Below are positions 24,071-32,340 of a stretch of 48,794 nt of DNA, in pieces (position 1 is the first letter of the stretch; each line of letters starts with the position of its first letter). The stretch covers positions 1 through 48,794 of the forward strand of contig JAUNFZ010000015.1 of NCBI GenBank assembly GCA_030524785.1, in the 5' to 3' direction. This DNA comes from Eubacteriales bacterium (GTDB lineage Bacteria > Bacillota > Clostridia > Lachnospirales > Lachnospiraceae). The notes under the pieces were generated by a model. The model saw nothing but the letters and a program-made list of their open reading frames with translations. It made no database searches and was not told the origin of the DNA. Both the position numbers and the translations under genes were made by a program.

Positions 24071-25153
24071 ATGAATAGAGTTTATAATTTTTCGGCAGGT
24101 CCGGCGGTATTGCCGGAGGAGGTTCTGAAGGAAGCGGCTGCGGAGATGCTGGACTACCGGGGCTGTGGAATGTCTGTGATGGAGATGAGCCACCGCGGGA
24201 AAGTATTCGACGGTATTATTAAAGAGGCAGAAGCGGATCTTCGTGATCTGATGCATATTCCAGACAACTATAAAGTACTGTTTCTGCAGGGAGGCGCTTC
24301 CCAGCAGTTTGCTATGATTCCGATGAATTTGATGAAAAACAGGGTGGCGGATTATATTGTTACGGGACAGTGGGCAAAAAAGGCTTATCTGGAAGCGCAG
24401 AAATACGGGAAAGCAAATAAGATTGCTTCCTCCGAGGACAAAACGTTTTCCTATATACCGGATTGTTCTGATCTGCCGGTCAGCAAGGATGCAGACTATG
24501 TGTATATCTGTGAAAATAATACAATCTATGGCACAAAGTTTAAAGAGCTTCCCAATACAAAGGGAAAAATTCTGGTGTCGGACGTTTCTTCCTGCTTTCT
24601 GTCAGAGCCGGTGGATGTGACGAAATACGGCATTATCTACGGCGGCGTGCAGAAGAATATCGGTCCTGCAGGTATGGTAATTGTGATTATCCGGGAAGAT
24701 CTGATTACGGAGGATGTGCTGCCGGGAACGCCCACCATGCTCACCTACAAAACCCATGCGGACGCTCAGTCTCTTTATAATACGCCGAACAGCTACTGCA
24801 TTTATATCTGCGGCAAAGTGTTCAAGTGGCTGAAGAAAATGGGCGGCCTGGAAGCGATGAAGGTGCGAAACGAGCAGAAAGCAAAAATTTTGTATGATTT
24901 TCTCGACGGCAGCCGGCTGTTTCGCGGCACGGTGGAAAAGAAGGACCGTTCTTTAATGAATGTTCCCTTTGTCACCGGGGATAAAGAGATGGATGCAAAA
25001 TTTGTGAAAGAGGCGGAGGTTTCTGGCCTGGCAAATCTTAAAGGGCACAGAAGCGTCGGCGGCATGCGGGCCAGCATTTATAATGCCATGCCCCTGGAAG
25101 GCGTGGAAGCTCTGGTGGAGTTTATGAAAAAATTTGAGGAGGAAAATCGGTAA
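24071..25153 (+). CDS. serC: Phosphoserine aminotransferase
   Basis: PLP enzyme of the phosphorylated serine pathway, converting 3-phosphohydroxypyruvate to phosphoserine. 360 residues. N-terminal NFSAGPAVLPEEVLKEA and MEMSHRGK are signature. The PLP lysine lies in YGGVQKNIGPAGMV after the SDVSSCF segment; the C-terminal GHRSVGGMRASIYNAMP binds substrate phosphate. Ribosome-binding site gaggagg. Its stop is 1 base before the serA ATG, so the two are coupled. Confidence 0.97.
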   Translation: MNRVYNFSAGPAVLPEEVLKEAAAEMLDYRGCGMSVMEMSHRGKVFDGIIKEAEADLRDLMHIPDNYKVLFLQGGASQQFAMIPMNLMKNRVADYIVTGQWAKKAYLEAQKYGKANKIASSEDKTFSYIPDCSDLPVSKDADYVYICENNTIYGTKFKELPNTKGKILVSDVSSCFLSEPVDVTKYGIIYGGVQKNIGPAGMVIVIIREDLITEDVLPGTPTMLTYKTHADAQSLYNTPNSYCIYICGKVFKWLKKMGGLEAMKVRNEQKAKILYDFLDGSRLFRGTVEKKDRSLMNVPFVTGDKEMDAKFVKEAEVSGLANLKGHRSVGGMRASIYNAMPLEGVEALVEFMKKFEEENR

Positions 25154-25154
25154 A

Positions 25155-26318
25155 ATGTTTCATTATCATTGCTTAAATCCAATTTCCAAAGTTGGTCTGG
25201 ACGGATTTACCCCGCAGTATGTCCAGACAGATAATGTAAACGATGCGGAGGCAATTCTGGTGCGCAGCGCCGCAATGCACGATATGGAGCTGCCGGATAA
25301 GCTGGAGGCGATTGCCAGGGCAGGCGCCGGTGTCAATAACATTCCTCTGGCGAAGTGTGCGGAAAAAGGGATTGTAGTTTTTAATACCCCCGGAGCCAAT
25401 GCGAACGGAGTAAAGGAGGCTGTGATCGCCGGTATGCTGCTGGCGTCCCGGGATATTGTGGGAGGCATCAACTGGGTACAGTCAGAGCGTCAGAATGAAT
25501 TGATTACAAAGGCGGCGGAGAAAGAAAAAAAGCATTTTGCCGGAAATGAAATTAACGGGAAACGTCTGGGCATTATAGGGCTTGGGGCGATTGGCGTGCT
25601 GGTTGCCAATGCAGCCACCCATTTAGGTATGGAAGTGTATGGCTACGATCCGTATATCTCTGTGGACGCTGCGTGGAATCTGTCCCGGAATATCCGGCAC
25701 ATTAAAGAGGTGGATGAAATCTACCGTGAATGTGACTACATCACCATTCATGTGCCGCTGATGGACAGCACAAAAATGATGATAAATAGAGACGCCATAG
25801 ATAAGATGAAAGACGGCGTTGTTCTTCTGAATTTTGCAAGAGATCTTCTTGTGGATGAAAATGCCGTAGTGGATGCTCTGCGGTCAGGGAAGATGAAGCA
25901 TTACGTAAGTGACTTCCCGAATCCCACGACTGCCGGTGCAAAGGGCTGTATCGTGACGCCTCATCTCGGGGCTTCCACAGAGGAGTCCGAGGATAACTGC
26001 GCCAAAATGGCCGTGAAGGAACTGATAGATTATATTGAACACGGAAATATCCATCATTCTGTAAACTACCCGGAATGTGATATGGGCATCTGCAGCAGTG
26101 TGTGCCGTGTGGCAATCAACCACAGGAACATTAAAAATATGATCGGCCAGTTTGCATCCGTACTTGGCGAGGCTGACATGAATATTGCCAACATGGCAAA
26201 TCAGAGCAAGGGCGAGTATGCGTATTCACTGTTTGACCTGGATACCCCGGTGACAGCCGAGGTAATAGAACGTATTCGTAAAATTGACGGCGTACTGAAA
26301 GTACGTGTCCTGAAATAA
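25155..26318 (+). CDS. serA: D-3-phosphoglycerate dehydrogenase
   Basis: First step of serine synthesis from glycolysis. 387 residues. The NAD-binding domain has GLGAIG and YDPYISVDAAW; the catalytic Arg/Glu/His set is spread through NFARDLLVDENAV, and the His is in TPHLGASTEES. The C-terminal ACT domain (about 325-387, NIANMANQSKGEYAYS) suggests allosteric control by serine. The ATG follows the serC stop by 1 base; its ribosome-binding site lies in the serC 3' end. The compact serC-serA-DUF1015 order is a recurring Clostridial arrangement. Confidence 0.95.
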   Translation: MFHYHCLNPISKVGLDGFTPQYVQTDNVNDAEAILVRSAAMHDMELPDKLEAIARAGAGVNNIPLAKCAEKGIVVFNTPGANANGVKEAVIAGMLLASRDIVGGINWVQSERQNELITKAAEKEKKHFAGNEINGKRLGIIGLGAIGVLVANAATHLGMEVYGYDPYISVDAAWNLSRNIRHIKEVDEIYRECDYITIHVPLMDSTKMMINRDAIDKMKDGVVLLNFARDLLVDENAVVDALRSGKMKHYVSDFPNPTTAGAKGCIVTPHLGASTEESEDNCAKMAVKELIDYIEHGNIHHSVNYPECDMGICSSVCRVAINHRNIKNMIGQFASVLGEADMNIANMANQSKGEYAYSLFDLDTPVTAEVIERIRKIDGVLKVRVLK

Positions 26319-26343
26319 AAACGGTAAGGAGCGAAAACGAGAA

Positions 26344-27630
26344 ATGGCACAGATAGAACCGTTTTTGGGCATTTATCCGCGGCCTGAGCTGGCAGAACAT
26401 ATAGCGGCGCTTCCCTATGATGTCTACAGCCGCGCCGAGGCAAAAATAGAGACGGAAAAAGAACCATTAAGCTTTCTTCGAATTGATCGGGCAGAAACCC
26501 AGTTTGATGATGATGTGGATATGTATGCTCCTGAAGTGTATCAGAAGGCCCATGATCTTTTGTGGGAGATGATTGATAACGGAACCTTTGAAAAAGAGAA
26601 GCATCCGTGTTATTATGTATATGAGCAGACAATGGATGGACGGACGCAGAGCGGGATTGTGGCCTGTGCAGCTGTGGATGATTATATAAATGGCGTAATC
26701 CGAAAGCACGAAAATACGCGCAGCGATAAAGAGATGGACCGCGTGCATCATGTGGACGCCTGCGACGCTCAGACCGGCCCGATCTTTTTGGCTTACCGCC
26801 ATGATGATACGATAGAAGCGTGCATCGAGCGCGCAAAGCAGTCGGCGCCGCTGTTTTCTTTCACCGCCGCGGACGGCGTAAGCCACAGAGGATTCCGGAT
26901 TTCAGATGCAGGGGAAATCGAAAAGATCAGAAACGCTTTTGCAGGAATTTCGAAAATCTATATCGCAGACGGCCACCATCGGGCTGCCTCCGCTGTAAAG
27001 GTTTCGCTGAAACGAAGACAGGAAGCAGGCGCCGGATCGAAGGGCGGAGAATACGACACCTTTTTGTCGGTTCTGTTTGCAGACGACGAGCTGCGCATTA
27101 TGGATTATAACCGAATTGTATCAGATTTAAACGGCTGTACGTCCGGGGAATTTTTAGAGAAGCTTTCACAAGTCTGCGATATCCGGGAGAATACAGAGGC
27201 GGAGCATACCTGCGAAGGCGGCGTGTGCAGAATGATTTACAGAAATGTTCCGTGCAGGCCACGTCAAAAGGGACATGCCGGTATGTATCTGAATGGTACG
27301 TGGTATGAGATTACATGGAAAGAAAAATACTGTGTTTCACATCCGGTGGACGGACTGGATGTGTCGATACTGCAAAGAGAGATTCTGGAACCGATCCTTG
27401 GGATCAAAGATCCCAGGACAGATCAGAGGATCACATTTGTGGGCGGTATTCGCGGTTTGGGGGAACTGCAAAGACAGGTAGATGAAAAAGGAGGCGTGGC
27501 TTTTGCTATGTTTCCCACATCTATGAAGGAATTATTTGCCGCGGCGGATGCGCATCTTCTGATGCCTCCGAAATCGACATGGTTCGAGCCAAAACTGAGA
27601 AGCGGATTGTTTATACACAGTATTATTTGA
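26344..27630 (+). CDS. DUF1015 family protein
   Basis: 428 residues of the uncharacterised DUF1015 family. The typical N-terminus (PFLGIYPRPELAEHIAALPYDV, split here by residue about 20) and the conserved IADGHHRAASAVK motif are present, as are HHVDACDAQTGPIF and GLDVSILQREILEP. Soluble, no membrane segment. Its steady partnership with serC-serA (25 bases downstream, same strand) suggests a link to serine metabolism, but the activity is not known to me. A hairpin follows the gene. Confidence 0.88.
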   Translation: MAQIEPFLGIYPRPELAEHIAALPYDVYSRAEAKIETEKEPLSFLRIDRAETQFDDDVDMYAPEVYQKAHDLLWEMIDNGTFEKEKHPCYYVYEQTMDGRTQSGIVACAAVDDYINGVIRKHENTRSDKEMDRVHHVDACDAQTGPIFLAYRHDDTIEACIERAKQSAPLFSFTAADGVSHRGFRISDAGEIEKIRNAFAGISKIYIADGHHRAASAVKVSLKRRQEAGAGSKGGEYDTFLSVLFADDELRIMDYNRIVSDLNGCTSGEFLEKLSQVCDIRENTEAEHTCEGGVCRMIYRNVPCRPRQKGHAGMYLNGTWYEITWKEKYCVSHPVDGLDVSILQREILEPILGIKDPRTDQRITFVGGIRGLGELQRQVDEKGGVAFAMFPTSMKELFAAADAHLLMPPKSTWFEPKLRSGLFIHSII

Positions 27631-27696
27631 CAGGAATGTCCCGGATGGCAAGGGTGAATGGCTTTTGCACGAAGCAATCCATATAATCACAAATTC

Positions 27697-27712
27697 GGGT
27701 GTTTCGCCACCC
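27697..27712 (+). terminator. Small hairpin between DUF1015 and glgB
   Basis: gggtg-tttcgc-caccc, stem 5 bp, flanked by partly complementary att / aat and followed by a poor U-tract. Weak terminator at best. An upstream TATAAT (27682-27687) without a good -35 could be part of a glgB promoter. Confidence 0.35.
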
Positions 27713-27749
27713 AAATCTTATAGGAGAAGAAAAAATCAGGAGGTGTATT

Positions 27750-30194
27750 ATGGCAGAAGACAAGTTGTATGAATTAATGGACTGGGCGCAGATCGAAGCG
27801 CTGGTGTACTCGGAGGAGGACAACCCTCATTCGATTCTCGGCCCTCATCTGGTGGAGGATGGCGTGCTGATTCAGGCATACATTCCCACGGCGGATCGTA
27901 TCATGGTTCAGATCACAGGGAAAAAGGAATCCTATGAAATGACGATGGAGGATGAGTCTGGCTTTTTTGCCGTTCTGATTCCAGGGAAGAAAATTCCCCA
28001 GTATACGCTTTACGTGATTTTTGACAACGGTACGTCCATTGAATATATTGACCCATACGCCTTTGGCCCGGTACTTACAAAGCAGGAGACGACCAAATTC
28101 AACGCCGGCATCTGCTACGATATTTATGAGAAAATGGGCGCACATCCCATGACAGTGCAGGGCGTTTCAGGAATACATTTTGCGGTATGGGCTCCCAATG
28201 CAGTCCGCGTCAGCCTGGTGGGCGATTTTGACCTCTGGGATGGCAGGAGACTGCCGATGCGCCGGCTGTGGGACAGCGGTATTTTTGAGATATTTGTTCC
28301 GGGCATCAGCGTGGGAGAACTCTACAAATATGAGATTAAGGCGAAGGGCGGACTGACCTTCCTGAAAGCGGACCCATATGCAAACGCGGCAGAGCTTCGG
28401 CCGAATACCGCCTCGATAGTGGCAGATCTGTCTGATTTTACCTGGAGCGACAATGCATGGCTTCAGAAAAGAGAAGAAACAGATACTAAGACAAAGCCGA
28501 TGGCGATTTATGAAATGCACCTTGGTTCCTGGCGGAAACCTGAGGATAAAGAGTTCTATAATTACCGTGAACTTGCTCCTATGGCTGCCGAATATGTAAA
28601 AAATATGGGATATACACATATTGAATTGATGCCGGTGATGGAACATCCCTTCGACGGTTCCTGGGGATATCAGGTGACAGGGTATTATGCGCCTACGGCC
28701 CGCTATGGGACGCCTCAGGACTTCATGTATTTTGTAAATTATATGCATGAGCAGGGGATCGGCGTAATTTTAGACTGGGTGCCGGCGCATTTCCCGCGTG
28801 ATACTTTTGGACTGGCTACGTTTGACGGAACCTGCCTGTACGAACATCTTGACCCGCGTCAGGGAAGCCATCCTCACTGGGGAACGCTGATTTACAATTA
28901 CGGCAGGCCCGAGGTGAAAAACTTCCTGATTGCCAATGCGCTGTTCTGGGCGGATAAGTACCATGTAGACGGTATTCGCATGGATGCCGTGGCGTCGATG
29001 CTCTATCTGGATTACGGAAAAAATGATGGGGAATGGGTTGCCAATATTTACGGGGGCAATGAAAACCTGGAAGCAGTAGAATTTTTAAAGCATCTGAATT
29101 CCATATTTAAAAAGCGCGAAAAGGGCGTGCTTCTCATCGCGGAAGAATCTACGGCCTGGCCGAAAATTACCGGCGAAATAAAGGACGACGGCCTGGGATT
29201 TGATTATAAGTGGAATATGGGCTGGATGAATGATTTCATTGGATATATGTCTCTTGACCCGATTTACCGTTCGGGAAATCACGGGGGACTGACCTTCAGC
29301 ATGATTTATGCGTACAGCGAGGACTTTATTCTTACGCTGTCCCATGACGAGGTAGTGCACGGGAAATGCTCCCTGATTCACAAAATGCCCGGGGAAATGA
29401 CGCAGAAATTTGCGAATCTGCGGGCTGCCTATGGTTATATGATGACTCATCCGGGGAAAAAGCTTCTCTTTATGGGACAGGAATTTGCTCAGTATAAGGA
29501 GTGGAATGAAGCCACAGGACTGGAGTGGGGAGATCTTTCCCAGGAGCCGAATCAGCAGATGCAGACGTATTTCAAAGCTCTGCTGGAGTTTTATAAAACA
29601 CATCCCGCCCTTTATGAAAAGGATTATGATCCGGAAGGATTTGAATGGATCAACGCGATTTCGGCCAACGAAAATATGCTGGTGTTCACAAGAAACGCCG
29701 AAAGAAAAGAGGATATGCTGCTCGTTGTCTGCAACTTTTCTCCGCTTGTCTATGACAAGCATAAGATCGGCGTTCCCTATCCGGGAAAATATAAAGAAAT
29801 TTTTAACAGCGACCGTCCGGAGTTTGGCGGCAGCGGAAATGTGAATCCCCGTGTGAAGCAGTCGAAGCAGGACGAATGTGACGGAAGGGAAGATTCCATT
29901 TTAATCAAAGTACCGCCTATGGGAATCAGTATCTTCTCTTACACGGCGGCGGAACCGAAAGCAGCGTCCAATAAGGCGGCAAAGTCAAAGAAAGCGGCCC
30001 AGCCAAAGAAAACGAAGAAAGCAGTTTCAAAGCAGCCGTCTCTCAAGGAAGAACTGATAAAGAAAATGAATGAAGCCGAGAGAGGCGTTTCGGCGGAAGC
30101 TGTCCATTCTGCAAGGGAAAAGCCTGCCGCAAAAGATGCGTCCCGCAAAAAGGACGCGAAGAAGCAGGCGGCGAAACCGAAGAAGAAAGGTTGA
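27750..30194 (+). CDS. glgB: 1,4-alpha-glucan branching enzyme with a basic C-terminal tail
   Basis: Introduces alpha-1,6 branches in glycogen. 814 residues. An N-terminal CBM48-type region is followed by a GH13 barrel with intact catalysis: nucleophile Asp in IRMDAVASMLY, acid/base Glu in LLIAEESTAWP, stabiliser Asp in LSHDEVVHGK. The core ends at GISIFSYT (about residue 732). An extra tail of about 82 residues, rich in Lys and Ala, is not part of the usual enzyme. The start MAEDKLYEL after caggagg is used in place of an upstream in-frame ATG (27699). The stop overlaps the possible TTG start of the regulator gene. Confidence 0.95.
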   Translation: MAEDKLYELMDWAQIEALVYSEEDNPHSILGPHLVEDGVLIQAYIPTADRIMVQITGKKESYEMTMEDESGFFAVLIPGKKIPQYTLYVIFDNGTSIEYIDPYAFGPVLTKQETTKFNAGICYDIYEKMGAHPMTVQGVSGIHFAVWAPNAVRVSLVGDFDLWDGRRLPMRRLWDSGIFEIFVPGISVGELYKYEIKAKGGLTFLKADPYANAAELRPNTASIVADLSDFTWSDNAWLQKREETDTKTKPMAIYEMHLGSWRKPEDKEFYNYRELAPMAAEYVKNMGYTHIELMPVMEHPFDGSWGYQVTGYYAPTARYGTPQDFMYFVNYMHEQGIGVILDWVPAHFPRDTFGLATFDGTCLYEHLDPRQGSHPHWGTLIYNYGRPEVKNFLIANALFWADKYHVDGIRMDAVASMLYLDYGKNDGEWVANIYGGNENLEAVEFLKHLNSIFKKREKGVLLIAEESTAWPKITGEIKDDGLGFDYKWNMGWMNDFIGYMSLDPIYRSGNHGGLTFSMIYAYSEDFILTLSHDEVVHGKCSLIHKMPGEMTQKFANLRAAYGYMMTHPGKKLLFMGQEFAQYKEWNEATGLEWGDLSQEPNQQMQTYFKALLEFYKTHPALYEKDYDPEGFEWINAISANENMLVFTRNAERKEDMLLVVCNFSPLVYDKHKIGVPYPGKYKEIFNSDRPEFGGSGNVNPRVKQSKQDECDGREDSILIKVPPMGISIFSYTAAEPKAASNKAAKSKKAAQPKKTKKAVSKQPSLKEELIKKMNEAERGVSAEAVHSAREKPAAKDASRKKDAKKQAAKPKKKG

Positions 30195-30202
30195 AAAACA
30201 GA

Positions 30203-30622
30203 ATGAGCAAACAGGAAGAAACCCTGGAAAAACATACACATGTACTGGAGGACGGGACGGTGGTCGAGCATACGCACGGCGCCGCCCCCGGCCATGTGCG
30301 CGGGGACAGCCATCCGCATATAGACGGCCATACGCACAGACACAGCCATACGCATACCCATGATCCGGAGCAGGTAAAGTCCGTGCTGAACCGGCTTTCC
30401 AGGGCAATTGGCCATCTGGAGTCTATTAAGCGTATGGTAGAGGAGGGCCGGGACTGCAGCGAAGTCCTGATACAGCTCTCGGCAGTGAGGGCGGCCATCA
30501 ATAATACCGGAAAAGTGATTCTGCAGGATCACATTGAACACTGTCTGGTGGACGCTGTGGAAACGGGAGATATGGAAACGATAGCAGAGCTGAATAAGGC
30601 AATCGACCGCTTCATAAAATGA
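30203..30622 (+). CDS. CsoR/RcnR-family metal-responsive regulator with His-rich N-terminus
   Basis: 139 residues. The C-terminal two-thirds is a CsoR/RcnR/FrmR four-helix repressor: LNRLSRAIGHLESIKRMVEEGRDCSEVL (quoted only to show helix order; Cys in RDCSEV) and QDHIEHCLVDAV with the family His and Cys. The N-terminal 50 residues hold about 15 histidines in HTH, HPH, HRH and THTHTH clusters, expected to bind Ni, Co, Zn or Cu. ATG at 30203 is chosen; a TTG at 30191 overlapping the glgB stop is an alternative. No metal transporter or chaperone is adjacent, so the target genes are elsewhere. Confidence 0.85.
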   Translation: MSKQEETLEKHTHVLEDGTVVEHTHGAAPGHVRGDSHPHIDGHTHRHSHTHTHDPEQVKSVLNRLSRAIGHLESIKRMVEEGRDCSEVLIQLSAVRAAINNTGKVILQDHIEHCLVDAVETGDMETIAELNKAIDRFIK

Positions 30623-30686
30623 ATGTGGGAGCACAGCCGTTTTTGCCGTAGGCACAGCATGTGGGAACGCAGCCGTTCCCGCCGTA
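30623..30686 (+). repeat. Imperfect 28-base direct repeat, period 36
   Basis: atgtggga...gccgta occurs at 30623-30650 and again at 30659-30686 with four to five differences, starting immediately after the regulator stop codon. Each unit holds agccgt and gccgta. Function unknown; it lies in the convergent gap before tRNA-Thr. Confidence 0.6.
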
Positions 30687-30708
30687 AAGATAATTTGCGC
30701 ACAAAAAA

Positions 30709-30781
<73 letters not shown>

Positions 30782-30806
30782 TTATGTGAAGTATCACACA
30801 ACGGAT

Positions 30807-30835
30807 ATTATATACAATCTTTTGGGAATTTGCAA
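30807..30835 (-). promoter_or_regulatory. Promoter of tRNA-Thr
   Basis: On the minus strand, -35 TTGCAA (30830-30835), 17-base spacer, -10 TATAAT (30807-30812), about 26 bases before the tRNA 5' end. Confidence 0.75.
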
Positions 30836-30886
30836 GCCCTAAAATAATTATTTTAAAAAATATTTCACAAGAGGAGATAATGAAAA

Positions 30887-32338
30887 ATGAGCAGAGTACG
30901 GACACGTTTTGCACCAAGTCCCACGGGAAGGATGCATGTGGGAAATCTGCGTACAGCCCTGTACGCGTATTTGATCGCAAAGCATGAGAATGGCGATTTT
31001 CTGCTGCGGATTGAGGACACGGATCAGGAGCGCTTTGTGGAAGGCGCTCTGGATATTATTTACCGCACGCTGGAGCATGCGGGACTTAAGCATGACGAAG
31101 GTCCGGATATTGACAAGGGATACGGGCCCTATGTACAGAGCGAGCGTCAGGCGCAGGGAATTTATCTGGAATATGCAAAAAAACTGATTGAAAAAGGGGA
31201 AGCCTACTATTGCTTCTGTGATAAGGAACGTCTGGAATCCTTAAAACAGGAGGTTGCGGGAAAAGAGATTGTGGTGTACGACAAGCATTGCCTTTCCCTG
31301 TCCCCTGAAGAAATCCAGGCGAAGCTGGATGCGGGCGTGCCCTATGTGATTCGCCAAAATGTGCCGAACGAGGGAACCACGAAGTTTGAGGATGATATTT
31401 ACGGAACAATTGAAGTGCCGAACGCCGAGCTTGACGATATGATTCTGATTAAGTCTGACGGTTTTCCCACGTATAACTTTGCAAACGTAGTGGACGACCA
31501 TCTGATGGAGATTTCTCATGTAGTCCGCGGAAACGAATACCTTTCCTCGGCGCCGAAATACAACCGTCTTTATGACGCCTTTGGCTGGAAGGTGCCCGTG
31601 TATGTACACTGTCCGCTGATCACAGACGAAAATCATAAAAAGCTCAGCAAACGATGCGGTCATTCTTCCTATGAGGACCTGCTGGAGCAGGGATTTCTCT
31701 CAGAAGCAATTGTCAATTATGTGGCGCTGCTTGGCTGGTGTCCCACGGACAACCGGGAAATTTTCAGCCTTGAGGAGCTGGTAAAAGCTTTTGATTACCA
31801 TCATATGAGCAAATCTCCCGCAGTGTTTGATATCAATAAATTGAAATGGATGAACGGCGAGTACATGAAAGCGATGGAGTTTGACCGCTTTTATGAGATG
31901 GCCCTGCCTTATATCAAAAAGGCTGTTTCACGGGATGTGGATCTGAAAAAAATTGCGGCTATGGTAAAGACGAGAATTGAAGTTTTCCCGGATATCGCTG
32001 GACTGATTGATTTCTTTGAGGCGGTGCCGGAATACGACGTTTCTATGTACACGCACAAGAAAATGAAGACGACGGAGGAATCCTCGCTGTCTGTTTTAAA
32101 GGAAGTGCTTCCGCTTTTGGAGGCCCAGAGCGATTACAGCAACGACGCGCTCTATGAACTTCTCGTTAATTTTGCAAAAGAACATGAATACAAGAACGGT
32201 TATGTGATGTGGCCGGTGCGCACGGCGCTGTCTGGAAAGCAGATGACGCCGGCCGGAGCCACGGAAATTGCCGAGGTTCTTGGACATGATGAGACGGTTG
32301 CCCGCATCCGCACGGCGATTGAAAAATTGGAGAAATAA
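30887..32338 (+). CDS. gltX: Glutamyl-tRNA synthetase
   Basis: Class I synthetase charging tRNA-Glu (and possibly tRNA-Gln for amidotransfer in this phylum). 483 residues. The HIGH-type motif is in [13 protein letters not shown]; the KMSKS-type motif reads KLSKR (in [10 protein letters not shown]). The zinc-ribbon-like CFCDKE follows. A C-terminal anticodon-binding domain closes the protein ([16 protein letters not shown]). Ribosome-binding site gaggag 10 bases before the ATG; another ATG at 30880 is out of frame. No T-box leader precedes it. The helicase gene starts 2 bases after its stop. Confidence 0.96.
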   Translation: MSRVRTRFAPSPTGRMHVGNLRTALYAYLIAKHENGDFLLRIEDTDQERFVEGALDIIYRTLEHAGLKHDEGPDIDKGYGPYVQSERQAQGIYLEYAKKLIEKGEAYYCFCDKERLESLKQEVAGKEIVVYDKHCLSLSPEEIQAKLDAGVPYVIRQNVPNEGTTKFEDDIYGTIEVPNAELDDMILIKSDGFPTYNFANVVDDHLMEISHVVRGNEYLSSAPKYNRLYDAFGWKVPVYVHCPLITDENHKKLSKRCGHSSYEDLLEQGFLSEAIVNYVALLGWCPTDNREIFSLEELVKAFDYHHMSKSPAVFDINKLKWMNGEYMKAMEFDRFYEMALPYIKKAVSRDVDLKKIAAMVKTRIEVFPDIAGLIDFFEAVPEYDVSMYTHKKMKTTEESSLSVLKEVLPLLEAQSDYSNDALYELLVNFAKEHEYKNGYVMWPVRTALSGKQMTPAGATEIAEVLGHDETVARIRTAIEKLEK

Positions 32339-32340
32339 CC

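Noticed and set aside
30782-30886. T-box leader before gltX (and similarly before trpS and leuB)
   Set aside because: Gaps are too short and the conserved T-box sequence with tRNA-pairing bulge is absent.
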